Of a DNA stretch of 10,924 bases, positions 5,827-10,924 are shown piece by piece. Location: the NCBI GenBank assembly GCA_023247935.1, contig JAHFFM010000053.1:1-10924 (forward strand), in the 5' to 3' direction. Each line of letters starts with the position of its first letter. The stretch's first letter is position 1. The translations under genes and the position numbers were made by a program. The notes below the pieces were generated by a model. That model was not told the origin of the DNA, did not search any database, and worked only from the letters and a program-made list of their open reading frames with translations. The DNA is from Candidatus Omnitrophota bacterium (lineage in GTDB: Bacteria; Omnitrophota; Gorgyraeia; 2-02-FULL-51-18).

Positions 5827-7101
5827 ATGCGGGTGATTGCATTTTTCATGGTGTTCGCCGCTTGCACTGCAGGATGTTCGACGTCCAGAGCAAGCGGAAA
5901 CCATGTCGAAGTGGCGAAAGATAAAACCGGTTACCATTTGATGGTGAATCAAAAACCTTTTTATATTCAAGGCGTGGGTGTCGGCAAAGCCATTGGAAAA
6001 AACGGAGAGAATTATCTGGCCATGGCAAAAGAGCTGGGAGCCAATGCCGTGCGCACCTGGGGTGCGGATCAGGGAACTCAAAGTTATTTAGATGAAGCGC
6101 GCAAGCAGGGTTTATGGGTAGACGCCGGTATTTGGATCAATTATGCGGATGGGAAGACGGTTACTTATCTTGACGGGTCAAAATATGGGCAAGAAAAAGA
6201 AAATGAAATTTTGGATTATGTGAAACGTTTCAAAGACCATCCCGCGATTTTGTCTTGGAATATAGGAAATGAGTGTATTTTTTTCACCAAAGACCCTGAG
6301 GAGCGTGAGGCGCTCTGTAAATTTTTGGACCAGCTGGTGCAAAAAGTGAAAAAACTGGATCCGAATCATCCCGTGATTTACGCGTCCGTGAACAGCCTGG
6401 ATCTGCCCTATTTAAAAAAATATGTGCCCAGTATTGATATCGTGGGAATGAATATTTACGGAAGCGTGATAGGTTCACAATCCGGATGGGAAGCGCTGGA
6501 TTTTGGAAAGCCTTATGTGGTGACGGAATTCGGGCCCTTGGGACCCTGGGATTTACCAAAAGATACTTTTGGAAAAATGGTGGAGCAGGACGACAGATCC
6601 AAATCGCAGCAATACCGCAATCATTGGTCTTTGATTAAGGAACGCCGGGGCAAAAATATCGGCGGATTTGTGTTTCATATCGGAGAAACGTCCCAGGAAT
6701 CCATGACCATGTGGAATCTGAATGAAGGGACTAATAAAAAAGAGTCCTTCGTGGTGATGCAAAAATTTTACGGCGCTTCCAATGGGAAAGACCATGCGCC
6801 TATCATCGAAGCTTTGAATGGTTTGCCCGAAACCATTCCCGCGGGCAAGCCGGTTGAAATTGAGTTAAAGGCCAAAGATCCGGAAGGTGCTCCTTTAACC
6901 TATGAATTTCGCGCCAGCACTTCCACTCAAGACGTGCTGGAGTATTATGTGAATGTGGATGTGCCGATTGAGGTGCAAGGGGAAGGTCCTAAAGCGACTT
7001 TGATCGCGCCTTCGAAGGCCGGGATTTACCGCATTTATGGCTTCGCGAGAGACCAAACCGGCCATTCCGCCACTTGCAGCCGCACGGTAAAAGTAGAATA
7101 A
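5827..7101 (+). CDS. Lipoprotein glycoside hydrolase, GH2-like TIM barrel with C-terminal Ig-like domain
   Basis: A 424-residue exported protein. The N-terminus MRVIAFFMVFAACTAGC looks like a lipoprotein signal peptide with Cys17 (TAGC) or Cys13 (FAAC) as the lipidated residue; both are imperfect lipoboxes. Residues 30-320 form a (beta/alpha)8 barrel of the GH-A clan type: GANAVRTWG (71-79), HPAILSWNIGNE (138-149) with Glu149 as likely acid/base, and VVTEFGP (231-237) with Glu234 as likely nucleophile. The jelly-roll domains that precede the barrel in full GH2 enzymes are missing, so it starts directly at the barrel. Residues 322-424 are beta-rich (DHAPIIEALNGLP, then KDPEGAPLTYEF) and resemble a PKD/cadherin-like domain. 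A retaining glycosidase or transglycosylase acting on an envelope or external glycan is the likely role. The substrate cannot be told; GH72-type glucanosyltransferases share the early motif. A strong AGAGGAG ribosome binding site precedes it. Confidence 0.82.
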   Translation: MRVIAFFMVFAACTAGCSTSRASGNHVEVAKDKTGYHLMVNQKPFYIQGVGVGKAIGKNGENYLAMAKELGANAVRTWGADQGTQSYLDEARKQGLWVDAGIWINYADGKTVTYLDGSKYGQEKENEILDYVKRFKDHPAILSWNIGNECIFFTKDPEEREALCKFLDQLVQKVKKLDPNHPVIYASVNSLDLPYLKKYVPSIDIVGMNIYGSVIGSQSGWEALDFGKPYVVTEFGPLGPWDLPKDTFGKMVEQDDRSKSQQYRNHWSLIKERRGKNIGGFVFHIGETSQESMTMWNLNEGTNKKESFVVMQKFYGASNGKDHAPIIEALNGLPETIPAGKPVEIELKAKDPEGAPLTYEFRASTSTQDVLEYYVNVDVPIEVQGEGPKATLIAPSKAGIYRIYGFARDQTGHSATCSRTVKVE

Positions 7102-7167
7102 CGAACGCCGTCAATAAAAGATTTTCTTCTGGCGCAAAAAATAGAAAAAATTCTCGAGTCTTAAAGT

Positions 7168-8472
7168 ATGAATCCTAAATTAGAGCTGGTATTTTCCGAC
7201 GAAAAAGGAAAAATCTATAATTTTCCCGGTTTGCGGCCCGCGGGCATGAAAGCCGGGCGTTTTTTTGAGCTGGACGTGAAGTCCATGTTGAAGCTTCCGG
7301 GCTCCAGTGAACTTTTTTTGCTTCCTGGCCGCTGTCCTGTCGGATGGAATGACTCGGATAAGTCAGTGTCGCTTGCCTGTGACCCTTATAACTCGAGCCA
7401 AAGCCCGGTTTTTGCCGTAGCCGCGTTTATTCCGCCGGGTTATACGCTGACGCATCATGCCGCATACGAAGAGAGGGAGGCGAAAACTCAGCTGCCGCTT
7501 TTTGCCTATGGCGCCTGCGCGTTTTACAAAGGAGATTTTTATGTTTCCGCGGTTCAGGTGGATAAAGGAGACCGCCATGATGAGCGGTTTCTTCACATGG
7601 AAGAAGTATACCGCGGGGTAGCGTCCTATAAAAAACTTTTTCCTAAAAATCGCCTAGTCCCTCATTTGGCGAATTGCGCGACCGTGAACGGCTGCGCCAA
7701 TGCCAAAAACTTTTTTCTCGGACGGATGGAAGCGCCCGTGCCCATTTCTCCGGTTTGTAACGCGCAATGCCAGGGCTGCATTTCTTTGCAGCCGGATGGC
7801 CGGGATTTTCCCGCAACGCAGGAGCGCATTCGTTTTGTGCCGACGGCCGAGGAAATCGCGGAGCTTGTCACGTGTCATTTCGAAAGAGAAGAAGACCCTA
7901 TCGTGAGTTTTGGTCAAGGCTGCGAAGGGGAGCCTACGATTCAAAATGATGTCATTGAAAAAGCGATACGGTTGATTCGTCGAGAGACCTCCAAAGGGCT
8001 TATTAACGTAAACACCAATGCCAGCAGACCCGACGCGCTGGCAAAACTCTTTGATGCCGGACTCACGAATGTTCGCGTCAGCACGAACAGCGTTCGTGAG
8101 CCGTATTATTCTCTTTATTACCAGCCGAAAGGTTATTCTTTTAAAGAAGTGGCCGCGTCGGTGGATGTGGCGAAAAAACACGGCGGGTTCGTGTCCATGA
8201 ATTATCTTTCCATGCCGGGGTTCACTGACAGCCAGGACGAATTTGAGGCGTTTTGCGATTTTATAGAGGCGCATCAGGTGGACATGGTGCAATGGCGAAA
8301 TTTGAATTATGACCCCATCCGGTATTTTCGTGACTTGAAATTGGAAGGCAAGGCTCAGAATTTACTCGGAATGGACCGCGTGATCGTGCAGGTAAAAGAG
8401 AGATTTCCGGGGCTTTTGTCCGGTTATTTTAACCCTAAAAAATCACAAATGAAAAATAAAACGCTCACATGA
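7168..8472 (+). CDS. Radical SAM protein of an uncharacterised family
   Basis: A 434-residue protein. The radical SAM core begins at CNAQCQGC (Cys197, Cys201, Cys204), the CxxxCxxC that binds the 4Fe-4S cluster. It is followed by FGQGCEGEPT (248-257), the Gly/Glu-rich SAM-binding region, then INVNTNASRP (279-288) and VRVSTNSVREPYY (302-314), the later strands of the barrel, and QWRNLNYDP (375-383). Before the core, about 190 residues form a separate domain with Cys56, Cys71, Cys117, Cys170 and Cys176; NCATVNGC shortly before the cluster motif could add metal ligands. From memory, proteins with this layout recur in Planctomycetes, Acidobacteria and candidate phyla with no assigned reaction. 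There is no SPASM or B12 domain that I can see. The start is fixed by an in-frame TAA at 7162; no Shine-Dalgarno sequence is visible. Its TGA overlaps the ATG of the next gene. Confidence 0.88.
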   Translation: MNPKLELVFSDEKGKIYNFPGLRPAGMKAGRFFELDVKSMLKLPGSSELFLLPGRCPVGWNDSDKSVSLACDPYNSSQSPVFAVAAFIPPGYTLTHHAAYEEREAKTQLPLFAYGACAFYKGDFYVSAVQVDKGDRHDERFLHMEEVYRGVASYKKLFPKNRLVPHLANCATVNGCANAKNFFLGRMEAPVPISPVCNAQCQGCISLQPDGRDFPATQERIRFVPTAEEIAELVTCHFEREEDPIVSFGQGCEGEPTIQNDVIEKAIRLIRRETSKGLINVNTNASRPDALAKLFDAGLTNVRVSTNSVREPYYSLYYQPKGYSFKEVAASVDVAKKHGGFVSMNYLSMPGFTDSQDEFEAFCDFIEAHQVDMVQWRNLNYDPIRYFRDLKLEGKAQNLLGMDRVIVQVKERFPGLLSGYFNPKKSQMKNKTLT

Positions 8473-9344
8473 AATTAGCCGCGGTATTTATTCATGGAAT
8501 AGGCGGAAGCTCCGAGGATTGGGCCAAGCCGATCATTGAAAAGTTAGAATTGAAAGTCATGGAAAGGCTGCGAAAGCGTTTAAAAGACAAAGCACCTTCA
8601 GATATTTCCGAAGTGTTGATTGTCAAAAGTGTTTATTGGAAAACCGTGTTGGACAAGCCGCAGGAGGAATTAGGAAATGTTCTCCATAAATATTATTTCC
8701 AGATTCTGAGGCATATCGCCTGGTTTTGGGTGCCGTTTATTTCCTTATTTAAAAATTGGTACAAAACTCAAACCATGGTGATCACGCGCTATATCGGCGA
8801 CATTATCGGATACATGGCAAAAGAGGCGAGAACGGGAGTGCATGAAAAAATCGATGCGGCGCTCGAGGCCATTCGCGCGGAAGTGAAAGCCGGAAACGGA
8901 GAAAAGATTCCAGTTTCATTTATTTCGCATAGCCTTGGAACGGTTATCAATTCGAATTATATTTATGACAAATTAAACGCCAACCGTGTCCAGGGGATTA
9001 ATTATTTCCATCAGGATTTTTTAATCGCCAATTTATTCATGGCGGGTTCGCCTTTGGCGCTTTTTTCCATGAAATTTGGCGGCCCCGAGTCCTTCAACAA
9101 CCCCATTGATGTGGAGACTCCGGAGGGCGTTTGGCTTAATTTCTTGGATAAGGATGACCCGATTGCCATGCCGCTTAAGACGTTAAACGCGTCTTATGAT
9201 AAAGTGGTCCATGAAGACGTTTTTGTGAACGCGGGATGGATGCCTTTTACCGCCCACATGGAATATTTTAACAAATCCAACGTTTTGGATGTGATTGCCG
9301 ATAAACTTGTCGAGGATTGGTCCAGGCTTGCCAGATTGGCTTAA
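8469..9344 (+). CDS. Alpha/beta hydrolase, lipase/esterase-like
   Basis: A 291-residue protein with alpha/beta hydrolase landmarks in order: HGIGGSSEDW (9-18) as oxyanion-hole loop, FISHSLGT (151-158) with nucleophile Ser155 in a G-to-S variant of the usual GxSxG (S-H-S-L-G), FLDKDDPIA (225-233) with Asp229 or Asp230 as acid, and TAHMEYF (261-267) with His263. Between the first two motifs lies a long insertion whose part at 76-118 is aromatic and hydrophobic (ILRHIAWFWVPFISLF) and might form a lid or membrane-contacting helix. No signal peptide is present. The ATG overlaps the TGA of the radical SAM gene, so the two products are made together and may work on one pathway. The substrate is unknown. 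Confidence 0.8.
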   Translation: MKLAAVFIHGIGGSSEDWAKPIIEKLELKVMERLRKRLKDKAPSDISEVLIVKSVYWKTVLDKPQEELGNVLHKYYFQILRHIAWFWVPFISLFKNWYKTQTMVITRYIGDIIGYMAKEARTGVHEKIDAALEAIRAEVKAGNGEKIPVSFISHSLGTVINSNYIYDKLNANRVQGINYFHQDFLIANLFMAGSPLALFSMKFGGPESFNNPIDVETPEGVWLNFLDKDDPIAMPLKTLNASYDKVVHEDVFVNAGWMPFTAHMEYFNKSNVLDVIADKLVEDWSRLARLA

Positions 9345-9355
9345 TTTGATATGAT
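9328..9355 (+). promoter_or_regulatory. Probable sigma70-type promoter for the small membrane protein
   Basis: TTGCCA (9328-9333) and TATGAT (9350-9355) are 16 bases apart and each matches the consensus at five of six positions. The -35 lies inside the end of the hydrolase gene and the -10 just after its stop. The expected start near 9362 leaves about 15 bases before the ATG at 9377. This suggests that the genes from 9377 onward form a separate unit. Confidence 0.45.
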
Positions 9356-9376
9356 TCTAGGCACTGATTAATTAAA

Positions 9377-9586
9377 ATGTCCCCCGATACGCGAAATCTG
9401 GTATTATGGTTGGGTATAAGTGCGCTTCTTCTTGGAGCCTGCACTTATCTGCCGCTTAGGATCAAAAATGATTCCCTGCGTAATTTTGTCATGCGTTGGG
9501 TTCTTGTTCCGGTGAGCATTGTGATTATCGCCTACGTTTATCCACAGGGCATTGAGGTATTCCGGAAGCTGGCATTACAGCGCTAA
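9377..9586 (+). CDS. Small two-helix membrane protein
   Basis: A 69-residue protein with two hydrophobic helices (about 8-27 and 39-57) separated by a short basic loop (LRIKNDSLRN) and ending in a basic tail. Both ends and loop charges suggest a hairpin with N- and C-termini on the same side. The first helix ends in LLLGAC, which looks like a lipobox with Cys22, so a lipoprotein reading is possible but would leave a second membrane helix in the mature protein. No family recognised. No clear ribosome binding site precedes the ATG. Confidence 0.6.
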   Translation: MSPDTRNLVLWLGISALLLGACTYLPLRIKNDSLRNFVMRWVLVPVSIVIIAYVYPQGIEVFRKLALQR

Positions 9587-9633
9587 AAGAGATTCTCAAA
9601 ATAACCAATTAAACAGCAATCCAAAGGAGTGTT

Positions 9634-9960
9634 ATGAGCGAACAGGAAACAGATATACTTGTGCTATTACAAAAGATGCAACAGCAATTGACGTATTTGG
9701 AAAAGAAGCTTGATACGCTGCTCCAAAAGTCCGAGCAGAAACCACAATTTAACCGTGACCGGAATTTTTCCAGACCGTTCCGTCCTTTTGGCGCCCGTCA
9801 AGGTCATCAAGACAGTAATGCTAGAGGAAATAGTTTTTCTGGCAGGCCTCATGGCATGCACAGAAATGACAGAAGTGAAGGAAAAAGCGGTCAGGGAGAA
9901 ACAAATGGAAATTTCGCCCCAAAAAAACATCATTTTGGACGGAGAAAAGACCGCGACTAA
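9634..9960 (+). CDS. Small protein with N-terminal coiled coil and disordered basic tail
   Basis: A 108-residue protein. Residues 4-33 form a short amphipathic coiled coil with regularly spaced Leu (ILVLLQKM, LTYLEKKLDTLL), likely an oligomerisation helix. From about residue 36 the sequence is low-complexity and rich in Arg, Gly, Asn, Phe, His and Lys, with repeated Arg-Pro-Phe and Phe-Gly-Arg pieces (RPFRPFGARQ, HFGRRKDRD). It has no Trp or Cys and little order. Such tails often bind RNA or drive condensation, so a nucleic-acid-binding or ribosome-associated role is my inference. The AAAGGAG at 9623-9629, four bases from the ATG, is the strongest ribosome binding site in the window and suggests high expression. 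A frame shifted by one base at 9710-9967 is a shadow. An ABC-F ATPase gene follows after 44 bases. Confidence 0.75.
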   Translation: MSEQETDILVLLQKMQQQLTYLEKKLDTLLQKSEQKPQFNRDRNFSRPFRPFGARQGHQDSNARGNSFSGRPHGMHRNDRSEGKSGQGETNGNFAPKKHHFGRRKDRD

Positions 9961-10004
9961 CTTTTAAGCTTTTCCAGTTAGGTACAAAAGTCTAATTAAG
10001 AACT

Positions 10005-10924
10005 TTGAAAGTCCTTTTCCAGCTCTCTGAAATCTATAAAAGCTATGGCGCAAACGTCATTTTAGACGGGGCCACGGCTTCTTTTTCGGAAAACCAAAAA
10101 GTCGGGATGATCGGCCGCAATGGCGCCGGCAAGTCCACGCTCTGTAAAATTTTGACGGAACATGAGCAGGCGGACCGCGGCACCGTGTCAAAAAGTCCCG
10201 ACCTCAAGCTGAGCTATCTTGAACAGCATGATCCTTATTCGCTGGATGAAACCGTGATAAATTTTCTCATGCGTTACAGCGGCAAGGAGGAATGGGAATG
10301 CGGAAAGATAGCAGGCAGTTTTCAGCTTAAGCATGGTTTGCTAGAGGCGCGCATCGGCGCGTTGTCAGGCGGCTATCGCACCCGCGTAAAGCTGACCGCG
10401 ATGCTTCTTCGTGACCCGAATTTTCTGATTTTGGACGAGCCCACCAATTATCTCGATTTAAAAACGCTTATTTTGCTCGAGGAATTTCTTCAGGAGTATG
10501 ACGGGGGTTTTCTGATTGTTTCGCATGACCGTGAATTTTTGAAAAAAACATGCGAGCACACGCTGGAGGTGGAAAAAGGGATTTGCACGTTGTATCCCGG
10601 CAGCGTCGAGGATTATTTGGTTTTTAAAGAAGAGCAGAAAGTGCAGGCTTTGAGCTACAACCAAAATATTGAAGCCAAGAAAAAGCAGCTTCAAACATTC
10701 GTGGATCGATTCGGCGCAAAAGCCTCCAAAGCAAGCCAAGCCAAATCTAAAATGAAACAAATCCAAAGACTGAAAACAATTGAGGTCGGTCATCCGCTGG
10801 GAAATGTTCACATTCGCATTCCAGCCGTTGAGAAAAAAAACAGCTTCGCGCTCATCTGTGAAGATTTGGGAATCGGCTATCCTGACAAACTTGTCGCGGG
10901 CCACATTTATATGGAAATCAACCA
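10005..10924 (+). CDS. ABC-F family ATPase (3' end outside window)
   Basis: The frame is open from the TTG at 10005 to the right edge (306 complete codons). An in-frame TAA at 9993 and the lack of another start before Walker A make TTG the start. The first ATPase domain is complete: Walker A GRNGAGKST (37-45), Q-loop LEQHD (72-76), signature LSGGYRTRVKL (120-130), Walker B FLILDEPTNYLD (140-151) and H-loop IVSHDREFL (171-179). It is followed by a Lys/Gln-rich helical linker (about 205-262), the interdomain element that contacts the P-site tRNA in characterised ABC-F proteins. The second ATPase domain begins at the edge. There are no membrane segments. ABC-F proteins act on the ribosome in translation or antibiotic protection. 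The short distance from Q-loop to signature indicates no large EttA-type arm insertion, so it is nearer Uup/YheS-type or unclassified members. The subfamily cannot be settled without the C-terminus. Confidence 0.93.
   Translation, partial: MKVLFQLSEIYKSYGANVILDGATASFSENQKVGMIGRNGAGKSTLCKILTEHEQADRGTVSKSPDLKLSYLEQHDPYSLDETVINFLMRYSGKEEWECGKIAGSFQLKHGLLEARIGALSGGYRTRVKLTAMLLRDPNFLILDEPTNYLDLKTLILLEEFLQEYDGGFLIVSHDREFLKKTCEHTLEVEKGICTLYPGSVEDYLVFKEEQKVQALSYNQNIEAKKKQLQTFVDRFGAKASKASQAKSKMKQIQRLKTIEVGHPLGNVHIRIPAVEKKNSFALICEDLGIGYPDKLVAGHIYMEIN

Noticed and set aside
7654..8292. A 212-residue open frame on the - strand
   Set aside because: It lies wholly antisense to the radical SAM gene, whose motifs prove the + strand frame. 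Its sequence is rich in Arg and His with no domain, as expected of a shadow.
9710..9967. An 85-residue + strand frame overlapping the coiled-coil protein gene
   Set aside because: It has no ribosome binding site, while the other frame begins with a strong AAAGGAG and a regular coiled coil.
10458..10904. A 148-residue open frame on the - strand
   Set aside because: It is antisense to the ABC-F gene, which has intact Walker B, H-loop and linker through this stretch.

Overview
The window looks like ordinary chromosomal DNA from a Gram-negative-type bacterium of moderate GC content. It shows no phage, plasmid, IS, CRISPR, tRNA or rRNA signature. Several proteins (an uncharacterised CxxxCxxC radical SAM family, a coiled-coil protein with an Arg/Phe/Gly-rich tail, and an orphan protein running off the left edge) fit deep-branching uncultured lineages of the PVC/Omnitrophota/Elusimicrobiota type. 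No marker gene is present, so that placement is a weak inference.

Left part (1-2124, + strand): the C-terminal part of a large protein of unknown function enters from the left edge. After a short gap with a plausible sigma70-type promoter comes a predicted single-pass membrane protein with coiled coils on both sides of the membrane segment. Its last 20 bases overlap the end of a convergent gene on the other strand.

Middle part (2105-5616, - strand): a tight four-gene operon, each gene overlapping the next by 4-14 bases. In transcription order it holds undecaprenyl-diphosphatase (uppP/bacA), a PLP aminotransferase closest in motif content to 2-aminoethylphosphonate-pyruvate transaminase (PhnW), a CDP-alcohol phosphotransferase with a complete signature motif, and a UPF0104/LPG-synthase-TM (flippase-like) membrane protein. 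The set suggests assembly and movement of an unusual head-group lipid, possibly a phosphonolipid, but PEP mutase and the cytidylyltransferase are not in the window. A consensus extended -10 lies so close to the uppP ATG that the transcript is probably leaderless.

Divergent intergenic region (5617-5826): it holds the uppP promoter, an AT-rich tract, and a long imperfect hairpin of about 119 bases whose foot is three bases from the ribosome binding site of the next gene.

Right part (5827-10924, + strand): a lipoprotein glycoside hydrolase of GH2-like fold, a radical SAM enzyme of an uncharacterised conserved family translationally coupled to an alpha/beta hydrolase, a 69-residue two-helix membrane protein with its own likely promoter, a small coiled-coil protein with a disordered basic tail, and the first two thirds or so of an ABC-F ATPase that starts at TTG and runs off the right edge.

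All intergenic gaps are shorter than 300 bases. The largest is 5617-5826.
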